Shown: positions 38,850 to 50,249 of the stretch, piece after piece | How the letters are laid out: each line of letters starts with the position of its first letter | How positions within the stretch are numbered: position 1 is the first letter of the stretch | Program-made: the position numbers and the translations under genes | Origin: Diphasiastrum complanatum | Taxonomy: Eukaryota; Streptophyta; Lycopodiopsida; Lycopodiales; Lycopodiaceae | Assembly: GCA_029204225.1 (NCBI GenBank) | Contig: CM055109.1 | Span: forward strand, 17,231,590-17,295,589 | DNA length: 64,000 nt | Reading direction: 5' to 3' | Notes under the pieces: model-generated | Database searches by the model: none | What the model saw: the letters and a program-made list of their open reading frames with translations, nothing else | What the model was told of the DNA's origin: nothing

Positions 38850-40834
38850 GGGTTTAAACTTTATAGATATTTAGATTTCAATGTTCAATCTTCAACTTAT
38901 CGATGCCCACCACCATTGAGACCGATGTGGCTAGCAATGATAGGAAGATGTATGCCACACCTAATTGTGAGATTGCATCATGTCTAGTTTGGACATGAAA
39001 TATTGGATTCTTGGCAATTTGAATGCAACTCACAAAAGATAGGATTTGTTGCACTTTGACTTCCCTTACATTTGTTTAGGAGTCTTTTAATCCATATAGA
39101 GTCACATACATCACTAATGGCTGATCTATATTCAGCTTCCGTAAATGGAAGAGCAGCAAGGGTTTACTTTTTGCTCACCCATGAAGAAAAAACATGACAT
39201 GAAATTGAACTTCAATTATGCACATCACTTGCCCAATCTGCAACACAATAACTAGAAATTCAATATCACGACATGCTTCTTATTCAAGACCACATTTGTA
39301 GCACATTTACGATATTGAAGTATTCTCTTTGCAACTCACCAATATCATTCTCATACATCAGCCAAACAGTGAATTATATTTTACACAGTATGAAAAAACT
39401 TCAATTTTTTCACTAGATTCAACCAAAGAATTTGTTGATCTAAAGTCAACCATGTAATATTTAAAGTGGTTCATATATGTACTTACTTTGGTGCATATGA
39501 ATATACTTGCCTCCACACTTTAATACCCAAGCAATGGTGGAGTTATCTCAAATCCTCCATTTCAAACTCTTTTGATAAATTTTTTTCTGATTAGTCAATC
39601 ATGCTACTATTGCTTCCCGTTAGCATCAAACCATCAACGTACAGAACAAGTATCAGCTCACCTTCTTGTTATAAGATGTACAAGTTTGCATCAACTTTGC
39701 TTCCTATGAAGTGTTCTTCGAGTGATAATTCTCGATCCCTGAATACCATGCACGAGGGGCTTGCTTCAATGCATACAAGGACTTCTTCAATTCAAAAACA
39801 AGATATTCTCTGATTTGACTTCAAAGCCTTGACGTTGTGTAACATACACTTCTTCCAGTTATTCATTTACGATTTTGATTTGACATCCATTTGTGCTATG
39901 TCCCAACCATAATGTATAGCAAGTGACAAAATACCTCTTATTGTGTGCATTTAGGCTAAGGGAGCAAAAGTTTCCTCATCGTTGATTGCTTCTTGAACAT
40001 ACCCTTTGGCGAAACATCCTTGCTTTGCCCTGATCAACACTTCAATTGGCATTTCACTTTAGTTTGTAGATCCCCTTGGTTCCAATAGGCTTCTTTTCCT
40101 TTTGTGGCTCCAATAGCTCCCAAGTACCATTCTTGATGATAATATTGTACTCCTCTTTCATAGCACCTCTCCACACTCGCCATTGAGAGGCTTCTTTGTA
40201 AGTATGAATGCAAAATTTGATTTTTGTGTGGTTAACCTCTCTCTCTTGACGTTTGTTTACCACCCTCTTGACTAGTCTCTCACCTTATTGTAACATTTGT
40301 CTGTCTTCTATGATTTTCAAGCACCATCGAGGCAGCTTCTTTTGAGAGTTTGGGGGTGATTGTTGTAAAGCTTCATAATCTTATATCACAGGTGAACTTG
40401 GTTTATCATTTGGTGGTCTTTCTTCACTGTCAAATGGATTGTCATTAATCATATACGTACATGCTGTCCACAATTTTTTGCTAACTTTCAACACCGTTGC
40501 CCTTATCAAAAATTGCATCCCGACTTGTGATTACCATCTTGTTTGGGGACATTTCCAATAAGGGTGCATTTTTTTGCAACTTGGTGTGCGATTTCCTTCT
40601 TGTCTCCCCCTATCTCACTATGGATGGACTCCAGGATGGCTTTTGCTCTATATGCTCCACTTAAAGAAACTTACTTCTTTGATGTTTGGGCAGGGTACAT
40701 GCTTCACAAACTTTTGATTATGCTCAAACCTCTCACATAAAAGATGACTTCGATCATCTTCTTTCACCATGAGCACTTGATGACCCATTATGGCTTGCAA
40801 CTTGTAGAGCTTGCCATCAATTCAAATGCCGTCA
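38850..40834 (-). pseudogene. Decayed Ty1/copia pol (integrase end, RT, RNase H)
   Basis: On the minus strand, integrase/RT spacer text near 40550 (PNKMVITSRDAIFDKGNG) is followed at 40263-40054 by the classic start of Copia RT (WRGAMKEEYNIIIKNGTWEL, KKPIGTKGIYKLK). RT pieces near 39800-39600 include FELKKSLYALKQAP, and an RNase H trace near 39250-39090 includes LPFTEAEYRSAISD. Stops and indels abound. Its 5' continuation is cut off at 40834 by the rearranged Gypsy. Confidence 0.7.
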
Positions 40835-40867
40835 CACCTACTTTACCTTTACTTTTTATGCATAAGC
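40835..40867 (+). repeat. 33-bp Gypsy 2 LTR fragment at inversion edge
   Basis: The 33 bases from CACCTACTTTACC to TATGCATAAGC are identical to 45768-45800 inside the 3' LTR of Gypsy 2, in the same orientation. The next base begins the inverted protease and gag segment. So a piece of LTR is fused directly to the inverted block. Confidence 0.85.
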
Positions 40868-42291
40868 CCCAATGTCAAGCCCTGGAACATCTGAGAGCTA
40901 GGGAAAGAATGAGAACTAGCAACCTCAACAGTGAGAGTTTGTGGAGCAGGAATAGGTAAAGCACGGATCCGACTGGAGATGTAACTGCTAATAAAGGAAT
41001 GTGTGCTGCCTGTATCCACTAAAGCAATATATTCCCGTCCAGTAATGCGTACGCGTAATCTAATGGAGCGAGGATCAGGACGCCCAGTCCAGGTAGCATA
41101 AGCAAGCTGGGCATGGCAAGTAGATGGGAGGAGGTCAGAAGAAGGCTCGGACACAGGATCAGGGTCGTCAGAGATATGGATATAGATATCAAAATCGTTT
41201 GTGTCAGTGCCCTCATGATAGAAAACAACAGTAGTAGGAGGAAGAATCTGGCGACAATCACGAGCGAGGTGGTCTGGACTCTTACAATGGAAACAAAGAC
41301 GTTTTTGTTGAATGTTGGCTAACTCTGCGGAAGTGTAGCGGCGGACAAAAGCAGGGCGAGGAATAGGAGGACGTGTGGCAAAAGGAACAATAGAGGAGGA
41401 AGGCAATGTAGGGGGTGGAGTAGAAACTGAGGGGGGACGAGGTCGGGAAAAACGGGAAAATGATGTTTCAAGGTACTTATGCTGGAGAGTACTAGCAAGA
41501 GACATAGCATCAGAAAGAGTAGGGGGTCGAAAAGATGTGACATCATAGCGTAATGCACCTCGAAGTCCTACAATGTAGCGTGAGATGAGCTCAGCAGGCT
41601 GTAAGTTTGAAAAGAGATAAGAGAGCTCTGTGAACTGACCTGTGTAGGAAGCCAAGTCGCTAGTATGAGTGAGATTACGAAAGAGATCACGCTGGCGACT
41701 CAGCCACTGAGGATCAATCATAGCATGGTGAAGGTCGCGGCGAAAAGAGGGCCAGAAATGCATCCCCTCCCGATCAGGATCAAAACGAAAAACCCGCCAC
41801 CAAGTGGTAGCCCAACCATCTAAATGTAAGGTGGCTAACTGGATCTTCTAAAAATTAGTCTTAGGGTAGATCTGGAAATAAGTATCAAGCTCAGCAAACC
41901 AATTCTCTAGAAGATTCCCATCAGAGGAACCATAATAGGTAGTAAGCTGTATCCGGTCACGGAAATCACGAGCAAAGTGTGGCTCAGGACCTGTTGTACG
42001 TGAAAAGGGGTGAAATCCAGGAGGTGGAGGAGCCGAAATGGGAGGTCCACCAGAGTGGCCACCAGGATAACTGGATGACGACGGTGTCCCGAGGATAGGC
42101 GTCATAGGAGCCTTGCCAGGACCATGAGGCTGTAATGCGTCAATCTGGGACTGAAATGAGGCAAGATTGGTCATGACAGTATCTAAACAAGAAGAGAGGC
42201 TAGAAATAGCAACGTCCATGGCTTGACAAATATGATCTGTCAAAGCGTCCTGAGGGTGTTCACTTGTGGTCGGGGAATGAGCTTTCGACAT
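40849..42291 (-). pseudogene. Gypsy 2 gag and protease N-terminal part, inverted relative to pol
   Basis: The minus strand carries Gag from 42291, with a Pro/Ser-rich stretch and then RIQLTTYYGSSDGNLLENWF. A stop ends the first frame at 41848. The second frame (41763-40849) continues with the capsid core (LASYTGQFTELSYLFSNLQP, ELISRYIVGLRGALR), a CCHC knuckle (CFHCKSPDHLARDC) and the protease core (YIALVDTGSTHSFISSYISS). The protease text breaks off at MFQGLTLGL, next to the LTR fragment. The matching downstream protease text is on the plus strand at 42552, so this ~1.7-kb block is inverted within the element. Confidence 0.85.
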
Positions 42292-42551
42292 ACTGAAAGA
42301 GAAATGAAACTAGAGCAAGAGCGAGAGACGTACGGAATCCAATGGACGAACTGAAGGAGAGGACATAAGTCGTCACAACAGGTACGCCATAAAAAGAAAC
42401 ACGTAAGTGACTCTCACACAAACTCGTTATAGAAGCAGGAAAAGGGAAATCGGCGTCTCCAGTCCAAGTGCTAAGATAAAAAATACCGAGGAACTGTTCC
42501 TGAATGTGACCAAAGAAAATCGTTTGCCACCCTGGACAGGCGGATCTTTAT

Positions 42552-45500
42552 ATTATCCCTATGGAGCGCTACAATCTTATCCTTGGTGCTGATTGGTTTG
42601 CTTCTCTTGGTGCCGTTACACTGGATTTGACACGGCAGACACTCACTTTTGTGCATGATTCAGTTACCCACTCCCTTGTTGGCATCGATTCCCAAGGAGA
42701 TTACCAGCTGATCAGTGGGAAACAGTTTATGCATTGCCTTCCTAAGGCTCTCTTATGTGTACAGTGTGCTACAGCAACTCCTTCAGTCGCCATTTCACCA
42801 CTACCAGTTGTTCCTCAAATGATATCTGACCTATTACATCGGTATGTTTGTCTTTTCAGAACCTACGACGCTACCACCATTGCGTGATGTTAACCACCAC
42901 ATTGATTTACGCCTTGGGTCTGCTCCTCCCTCCCGTCCTCCCTACCATATGTCTAAGTCTGAGCGTGATGAGGTTGAGCTTCAAATATCTGCTTTATTAG
43001 ACCAGGGTCTTATTGTTCCCAGCCATAGCCCTTTTGGTGCCCCTGTTCTCCTTGTTAGTAAGAAAGATGGTACCAAACGTCTCTGCGTAGATTATCGTGC
43101 CCTCAATAAGCTCACTATCCGTAACCAGTACCCTATCCCTTACATGGATGACCTATTTGATCAGCTTGGCACTTCCCAAATTTTTTCCAAGATAGACCTT
43201 CGTTCTGGATATCACCAGATTAGGATGCACCCCTCTGACTGCTTTTCGTACCCATCTTGGCTTATATGAGTTTCGTGTGTTTCCTTTTGGTGTTACTAAC
43301 GATCCTCCTACATTCCAGAATGTTATGAATAACATTATGCGTCCACTTCTCGGTCATTGTGTTTTAGTTTATTTCGACGACATTCTCATTTTTAGTACAT
43401 CCCTTGACGAGCATGTGTCTCATCTCACGTCTGTCTTTCAGTTACTCATTCACCATCATTTGTTTGCCAAACTATCCAAATGTTCTTTCACTGTTGCTGA
43501 GATTGAATTTCTTGGGTTTCTTATTTGTGATGGGCGTATTCGCCTTGATCCTCGTAAGGTTCAGGCTATCCAGGACTGGCCTACACCAAACAATGTTCAC
43601 CATGTTCGTATGTTCCTCGGTTTAGCCACTCACCTTTGCCACCCTGTTCCACACTTTGCCACTGTGGCTGCTCCTCTTCATGCTCTTCTAAAGAAATCTC
43701 GTACATTTCTGTGGATCCCTGATTGTCAGACAGCCTTTGATACTCTTCGTCGCGCTATTGTTGATGCCGCTATCATGTGCTTACCTCGATTTGACCAGAA
43801 ATTTATTGTTGAGATTGATGCTAGTTCTGTTGGCTTGGGTGCCTTGCTTCGCCAGTCCCAGTGCATCATTGCTTATGAGTCACGCCGGCTTCGCTCTCAT
43901 GAGCAGCAATATTCTATCCACGAGAAAGAGCTTCTCGCCATTATTTATGCTCTTAAGAAGTGGCATCATTACCTGTATCATATACCATTTGACATTGTCA
44001 CTGACCACCAGTCCCTCCGTTATTTATTATCCCAGCGGGATCTTAGTGATCGTCAATTTCGTTGGTTGCAATTTTTACAATCCTTTGATTTTTCTATTTT
44101 ATACCGTCATGGCCGTTTGAATGCTGCCGCCGATGCTTTATCCCGTCTACCCGCTTTGTTACACACACTTGTTGCCACCATTCCTACCTGGTTTGATGAT
44201 CTTCCTTCTACTTACCTCACTTGTCCTAACTTTCGTGATGTTTATAGTTCTGCACCTCCTGTTTCTTCTCGTCCACACCAGGTCTACTCCATCGTCGATC
44301 ACCATCTTTATCATTTTGGGTCTCTCTGTATCCCTAGCTCCTTGCCTCTTCGTCCCCAGTTATTGTCTGATGCTCATTCCTCCCCCATTGGTGGCCATAT
44401 TGGGTTTCAAAAGTCTTATGCTCGTCTTAAGGACCACTTTTAGTGGCCATCCATGAAGTCTGAGCTAGCCATTCTTATTCGCAATTGCACCTTTTGTGCC
44501 CGCAATAAATACTCCCGTGCTAAGTCTGCTGGTTTGCTTCAGAGTTGGCCTATCCCTCATCGCCAGTGGACCGATATCTCTATGGACTTTATTCTCGGCC
44601 TCCCCCGTACCCAACGTGGTCATGATTCATGTATGGTGGTGGTTGATAGGTTCTCGAAGCAGGCACATTTCATACCGGTTCGCAGTACTATTACAGCTGA
44701 GCAGTGTGCACGCTTATTCTTGTCAGAGATCTTTCGCCTCCATGGATTTCCTCGTAACATCCTTTCTGATCGGGATAGTAAGTTTACCTCTACATTTTGG
44801 ACAGAGCTTATACGCACACTGGACGTTCAGCTTTTTATGGGTTCAACTTATCACTCTACTGTCGATGGACAGTCTGAGGTCCTTAATCGGATCCTTGAAG
44901 ATTATCTCCGCCATTTTGTTACTCCTTCAGGGAAAAACTGGGATCAGCATCTATCTTTAGCTGAGTATAGCTATAATAGCTCAGTTAGTACCAGCATTGG
45001 TGTCTCTCCCTTCTTATTATCTCATGGTTATGCACCCCTGTTACCTGGGATACCACTTCCTCCTGAGGATACACCTGTTACACTTGCATCTTTTCTATCA
45101 GGTGCTCGTGAGCTTATTTTTCGGGCCAGCACACATCTACAGCACGTCCAGCAGCGGTACCAAACTTCTGTTGATCATCATCGACGGCATGTTCAGTTTC
45201 AGGGTGGGGATATGGTTTATCTACGCCTTCATTTTGCTCGACACCACTTTATTCAGGGCCATGCTTCCACTGAGAAGCTTGCACCACGTTATTATGGACC
45301 TTCTCGCATATTGGAGGTTCTTAGTCCTGTGACATATCGGTTGCAGCTTCCTTCTTCGACACGGGCCTGTGATATATTCCATGTCAATTTATTACGTGCT
45401 GCTATTGAGGATGATGCTCCTCGTGATGTTGCTACTGATCCAGAGTTATTTCCCCTCCTACCTGCTACTATTCTACAGGTTCGTCTTCATTATAGTCGGC

Positions 45501-45676
45501 GCCGGCGGCAGATTCAGTTTTTGGTACAGTGGGATGGTCGTCCTGTTGAGGAGGCCACATGGGAGCCTGTGGATGTGTTCTATCATACACCTTTACTTGC
45601 GAACCAGGCTCGTGCTCTTGCTGCACTTATTGACTCCTCTGTTACAGTTGCGGATACACCAAGACCTGCTGCTTGA
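42552..45676 (+). pseudogene. Gypsy 2 pol: protease end, RT, RNase H, integrase, chromodomain
   Basis: Nearly complete Pol. Protease C-terminus (ADLYIIPMERYNLILGADWF, 42552 on); RT ([35 protein letters not shown], catalytic VYFDDILIFS near 43370); RNase H (FIVEIDASSVGLGALLRQ, ADALSRLP). Integrase has its HHCC finger (ending CTFCARNK), DDE residues in MDFILGLPRTQ, LSDRDSKFTS and GQSEVLNR, then KLAPRYYGPSRILEV. It ends in a chromodomain (VRLHYSRRRRQIQFLVQWDG, EEATWEPVDVFY), which directs chromovirus integration to particular chromatin. Defects: frame changes near 42860 and 43235, and a TAG at 44441-44443. Few lesions suggest fairly recent activity. Confidence 0.9.
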
Positions 45677-45728
45677 TCCTATGCTGCCTCTTCCTTTCGT
45701 GGTGGGGCTTTCTTTTGTGTCGGGGAGA

Positions 45729-46097
45729 GTTATGGACTTGGCTCTTTACATTCGCCACGTCCATTCGCACCTACTTTACCTTTACTTTTTATGCATAAGC
45801 AGACCTTGGGCCCTCTATTTTATTGTTTACTGACATTTAGACTATATGGTTGGCCTTGGGCCCGAGGGTGCCCTCTTGGAGGGCGCACTATTTTCCCTCC
45901 CACTTGACTATTATCCTCTGGACCCCTTTTTAGGGCTTCCTGTTGGGTATAAGTAGGGCTCCCGTGTCACTTTCATTTCTCAGTTTATGATATGGATCGC
46001 TCTCCTTCAGTCTCCTTAGTCTCTACTTTTCTTGCTTTCTAGGATTAAGTCTCGCTTTTATGCTACTTTCTAGATTACTTGTGGATCCGTTCGTAAC
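45729..46097 (+). repeat. Gypsy 2 3' LTR
   Basis: This follows a polypurine tract (TCGGGGAGA) about 50 bp after the pol stop. It runs from GTTATGGACTTGG to TTCGTAAC and is homologous to 48446-48855. A TATA-like GGGTATAAGTAGGG lies near 45945. The termini as aligned are GTTA...TAAC and not TG...CA, so the ends may be off by a few bases. Confidence 0.75.
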
Positions 46098-46600
46098 TAT
46101 GTCTTTCACCTAAATATTTTCTTTCTAAGATTCAAGTTTCATATCTGAATTAGTTAGGTAGAAAATCAATAACAGGTCTCTTTTTGCAGATTTTGGGATT
46201 TAGAGTGCATGATGAATCATCCTTTTTCTCCTTCATCAAGTTGTATTGGGATATCACCATATCCCTTGATTTCTTGTTTGTCGCAGAATCACTTTGCTTT
46301 TGTTGTTCTCATTTACATATGATGAGAACCCACTCTCTATGTGAAGTCACATCTTCTCGACCCACCTGCATCTGCATACCACTCCCTTCTCACTGGAATT
46401 TACTCCAATTGAAATGATCACTTTCTTCAAGTATCATTGCTAATATTTATTGCCACATCATCTTGATTTCTTTCAACACCTTCTCAGCTTCTACATTATT
46501 TTCTTTGGATTCTGAATTACCTTCTGGTATCTTGTTGATTGCATGGCAGTGGCACCTTGAATCCGGTTTTTATCTACTGATTTTTTGTAGCTCTAGGGAT
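46098..46600. other. Unassigned sequence between Gypsy 2 and exon 1
   Basis: Intron sequence with no firm identification. Minus-strand frames give lysine- and serine-rich text (NKIPEGNSESKENNVEAEKV) that could be the 5' continuation of the Copia fragment at 38850-40834 beyond the Gypsy 2 insertion. I saw no motif that decides it. Confidence 0.3.
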
Positions 46601-46667
46601 TGATGAAATTGGCAAATAAAGGCGATACAAATTGGTTGAAGCCTCACATAAAGTGATAAAAACACAC

Positions 46668-47061
46668 CTCGCGCCATAGCCTGCTGTGCTTCCTCCTCCA
46701 AAGCTTCCAACTGCTCCTTTAACTGGTCCACATTAGCAATAGGAGCCACATCAGCCTCAGAACTCATCAGCCTCCTGCTCAAATAAAGCCATCCTCTACG
46801 CGCAATTTTCCGCTCGCTACAGCCTCTTGGCATATATTTTTGCAACCCTAAATTTAAAGCATACCTAGAGGAAGATAAAGGTGTTGTGGTCTGCCTCTTC
46901 CCAGGAAACTGCAGCCCTAAACTAGAAGAATAGTTGCGAGTGGCAGATTTGCTCACACTTGGAATGCGAACAGCGCCTTTGCTAATGATAGTGCAGGTAC
47001 AACTGCAAGGAGGCTGCTGCTGTAGGTAATAATTGAGCAAGCTCCTGTGCATCACCTCCAT
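46668..47061 (-). CDS. Organelle-targeted coiled-coil protein, exon 1
   Basis: From the ATG at 47061, 131 codons plus one base lead to a donor (CGCGAG then GTGTGT). The first ~95 residues are rich in Ser, Thr, Arg and Gln with few acids (for example VRIPSVSKSATRNYSSSLGL), as in plastid or mitochondrial transit peptides. A coiled coil begins at DQLKEQLEALEEEAQQAMAR and continues in exon 2. The chosen ATG is the first in the frame; a second Met lies three codons on. Telo-box motifs lie about 95-140 bp upstream. The whole product would be about 377 residues. Its function is unknown to me. Confidence 0.75.
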
Positions 47062-47156
47062 AACACGATACTACCTCTGTCTGCACTAACCTTTTGCCAT
47101 ATCGGATCAATTGAAGGTGTTTCTTATATGGATGGATTGCTACTTTATTTTCCTCT

Positions 47157-47193
47157 AACCCTAAACCCTAGATCGTAAACCCTAAACCCTTAA
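47157..47193. promoter_or_regulatory. Telo-box (AAACCCTA) cluster upstream of the coiled-coil gene
   Basis: The plus strand holds AACCCTAAACCCTAG and GTAAACCCTAAACCCTT within about 40 bp, four copies of the CCCTAAA plant telomere unit. It lies 95-135 bp upstream of the start codon at 47061. Telo-boxes of this size are known promoter elements of plant genes for translation and organelle functions. The block is too short to be a telomere. Confidence 0.65.
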
Positions 47194-47419
47194 CACAAAG
47201 CAAAAAGGAAAAGGGGAATTGACCTTAGTAAAGATCTCATAGGTCTCATTTGTTATTTTTGTTGTTTCTTTTAGCTGAGTTGCATTTATGTATATGTGAG
47301 GAAACTTTAGTACATTGTTGAAAACGATATTCGTTCATTTGAACAAATCGTTTGATCTTAATGCATATGCATGCTCCATGGTGAGGAGAGAAACCGCGTA
47401 CTCTAAATTATCTTTGAGC

Positions 47420-47938
47420 AATTAATAACTTTGTATGATGCACTTTTACTGATAAGTAGTAAGCGCTACCAATACTCAAAAACATAACACTTAATAAAAT
47501 TCTATGAGTAAGGCTCTGATTTACTCTGCTCTCTCATTCTTCTATTTTGATCAACTATTTATACTAAGGCATTTTAAGCTTATCCAATTAGGTCGGGTTA
47601 ATTAGATCGTAGGTCGCAACTGACAGCTAGCCAATGCAATGTCATCCATTTAGTAAGGTCTTCCTGAAAATTTACTTGCAAAACGGTTAGGGCAAGTCAG
47701 AAGCTTCATAACAAGTGGAAACAATAATTGTCCGACTTCGATAAGTTGTCTAAGTCGCTTTGATATGTCGGTGTCCTCAAAGTCGCTACGATATATTAGT
47801 GCCACCTGTTGAGCGATTCCTAAGTATTTCTGCACACTGTAAACACGTATAAAACTGCAGAATTGAATAAATGAAATGGATGTAGATTAAAGATCGATTA
47901 TTCGGATGAATCACTCCCGATAGTAGAATAATCCAACA
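47420..47938 (-). repeat. Copia 3' LTR upstream of the coiled-coil gene
   Basis: The minus strand reads the polypurine tract TTAAGGGGGAG, then TGTTGGATTATTC at 47938. A TATA box (AGTATAAATAGTTG) lies near 47565. The far end, around 47420, is not sharply defined. A related LTR starts at 50675 with the same TGTTGGATTATTCT. It points toward exon 1 of the coiled-coil gene, whose ATG is ~360 bp beyond. Confidence 0.65.
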
Positions 47939-47949
47939 CTCCCCCTTAA

Positions 47950-48445
47950 TCTAAATCCATAAATGCCTTGACCTTCAAACTTAGTTCTGCACAAAATCTT
48001 GTGTGTGCATCCAAGCTTAATGCCTTAGTAAAAATATCAGTTGTCATGTCTTGTGTTCGACATTACTGCAAGTTTACCTCTTTGTCAAGAACTTTGCTGA
48101 CATAGTGATACTTAATTTCAATGTGCTTACTCCTAGAATGAAATCTAGGGTTGGCTGATAAAGCAATAGCACTTTGATTATTACAAAATAAAATTGTCGG
48201 AGCATATTGTTTCAAATAAACATTTGAAAGTAAGTTTCTCAACCATATTGCTTCCTTTGTAGTTTGAGAGGCTGTGATATACTCTGATTCAGTAGAAGAT
48301 AGAGCTATCGAAGTTTGCTTGCGACTGTTCCATGAAATAGGACCGTTGTTGAGGAAGAATGTAAATCCAGATGTGGATTATGAGTGTCTACATCTCCTGC
48401 CCAACTTGCATCTGAATAACCACTAAGAATATTGAGTTTGTCGTA
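47950..48445 (-). pseudogene. Ty1/copia RNase H remnant
   Basis: Minus-strand frames with shifts recall the end of Copia Pol: SDASWAGDVDTHN near 48400, then text equivalent to SSTESEYI, KEAIWLRNLL and SKHIEIKYHYV, and LSLDAHTRFCAEL near the stop. It leads directly into the polypurine tract and 3' LTR. Only RNase H survives. The upstream pol has been replaced by Gypsy 3 and other sequence. Confidence 0.65.
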
Positions 48446-48855
48446 GTTACGGATGAAGCCACAATTGATCTAGAGCTAAGCTATGAAAGCAGCACATAAG
48501 CAAGACTTAGCCCTAGAAAGCAGGAAAGAGAGAGATTAAGGAGGCTAAAGAGAGAGATCAATATCATCAGCTGAATAACAAATGACACAGTTTCCCTACT
48601 TATAGCCTAGAGGAAGCCCTAAAAGGAAGCTTCCGGTGACTAGGGCCCAATTGGAAGGGATAATAGTGCGCCCTCCAAAAAGGCCCCCACTCTCCAGTAA
48701 TATGTCCAAATGGCCCAATACTGAATAATAAGGCCCAAGGCCAACCATATAGTCTAAGTGTCAATAATGAATAAAAAAGAGCCCAAGGTCTGCTTATGCA
48801 TAAAGTAAAGTAAATGTAAATGGACGTGGCGAATGTAATGAGCCCAGTCCATAAC
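48446..48855 (-). repeat. Gypsy 3 3' LTR
   Basis: Minus strand from GTTATGGACTGGG at 48855 to CCGTAAC at 48446. It is homologous to the Gypsy 2 LTR at 45729-46097 (shared TCGGGGAGAGTTATGGACT and TTATGCATAAGCAGACCTTG). It follows the Gypsy 3 chromodomain. Confidence 0.75.
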
Positions 48856-48901
48856 TCTCCCCGACACAAAAAAAAGACCCAACTATCGAAAAGAAACTGG
48901 A

Positions 48902-49195
48902 TCAAACAGTAGCAAGCCCTGGTGCATCAACAACTAGAGCAACATCTAATGTAGAGGAATCAACAAGTGCAGCAAGAGCACGATCTTGATCCGCAAGTGA
49001 TGGTGTATGATAAAAGACATCAATAGGCTCCCATGTGGCCTCCTCAACTGGACGACCATCCAATTGGACCAAAAACTGAATGTGTCGGCAGCGTCGACTA
49101 TGGTGAAGGCGAACCTGGTGAATGGCATCTGGTAAGAAAAGGATCAGCTCAGGATCAACATCATGGCGACGAAGGGAACATCTTGGCCGCATCAT
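48902..49195 (-). pseudogene. Gypsy 3 integrase end with chromodomain
   Basis: The minus strand encodes QVRLHHSRRCRHIQFLVQLD, then DGRPVEEATWEPIDVFYHTP and a short tail. It closely matches the Gypsy 2 chromodomain; Trp to Leu in FLVQ(W/L)D alters one expected aromatic-cage position. Upstream homology stops near 49195, so only the last ~100 codons of pol survive, followed by the LTR. This is a second, 5'-truncated copy of the Gypsy 2 family in the opposite orientation. Confidence 0.75.
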
Positions 49196-50240
49196 CTGAA
49201 ACAATATGGAACAACCAAGAATGCCAAGGAACCAGAAGAAGATCAAGCAACAACCAGGAATGCCAAGGTATCCGTAATGCCCAAGATAGTAGAGGATCAA
49301 CCCAAAAGATAAAGACATCGTACCAAGGTATCCAAAAAGCCCGAGAAGGTGGAACTGCATCAGCAACGAGAAGCCAATAAGGAAACTGGAAAAGAGATGA
49401 ACACTCATCGCGAATAGCCGCATCATACACGTAACCATCAACCATATGTGCAAACTCAGTGATATAGGTGCCTCAAGAAAAGATAACAGCATCGGAAGAC
49501 CAGCACCAAGGAGTAGGAACATAAGCAGGATGACAGACACGCTGTAATAGCATGGAAAAGCAAGCGATATGCCAGGAAACATGGAGCATAAAGAGATCAT
49601 CCTGACAAAGGATAGCTAAAATGGAGAAATGTGCACCAACATGGTCAAAAGCCCAAGGTATCCATAAGGCCCGTGAATGAGAAGTAACAATGGCACACAG
49701 TACCTTCAAGGACCCTATCACGAGAAGAGTAGCATGCCAAAAGCTCCAGAAGGTGCAAGAAATCAATGCATCATCTAAAAAGACATGATGCATAAAAACA
49801 ATAGCAACAAATCTAGAAATAGTAGAGGCCCCAATTGAAAAATTGTAGCCGAAAAACTCATCCAAAAAGACCTCATATGGACATACCAATCCATCATAGG
49901 ATACACCAAAAACGGATGGAGAATTGGATGACCCATCGGAACTGGCCGCAAGTGTAATCCCAGAATACACACCAGGTATTGCTAGCAATGTGTGAATCAA
50001 CCTCATGTGAATCGCTAGAAATGTGTGACTCTATCTCTATTTGTCCTGCACAAGAAAATGGAACCTCGGAGGAGTTGCTCCAGAATCCAGAAACCATGAA
50101 TCATCCAAAAATGTGCTTTGATCTTTGAACATGAATGCGCAGTTGGCTGGTGTCTGCTGGCATCCATCCAGTTCCTTCTCAGTGATTGCTGATAAGCGGT
50201 GGAAATTGGCCGTAAACAGTCTGTCTGCATAAATGAACTG
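49196..50240. other. Unassigned, with scattered CCAAGGTATCC repeats
   Basis: Long minus-strand frames here give hydrophobic, repetitive text with no recognised domain. The plus strand repeats CCAAGGTATCC plus (G/A)TAA(T/G)GCCC at about 49262, 49323 and 49654, with a degenerate copy near 49218. I regard it as noncoding repeat sequence. Confidence 0.35.
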
Positions 50241-50249
50241 AAACTGTCA

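Larger units (their letters stand above)
38664..46667 (-). other. Intron 1 (~8.0 kb) of the coiled-coil gene
   Basis: It starts GTGTGTTT at 46667 and ends TCTATGCAG at 38664 on the minus strand. It holds a Copia pol fragment and the rearranged chromodomain Gypsy. Exon phases on the two sides are 1 and 1, so splicing keeps the frame. Confidence 0.7.

Noticed and set aside
43404-45833. Additional plus-strand frames rich in Leu/Ser over Gypsy 2 pol
   Set aside because: They are out-of-frame shadows of RT-integrase; the recognised motifs lie in the other frame.
47157-47193. Interstitial telomere or chromosome end
   Set aside because: Only about four units, in the proximal upstream region of a gene; this fits telo-box promoter elements.
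48902-50006. Long hydrophobic minus-strand frames that look like membrane proteins
   Set aside because: Only the last ~100 codons match the Gypsy chromodomain; the rest is repetitive text over CCAAGGTATCC-type repeats with no domain.
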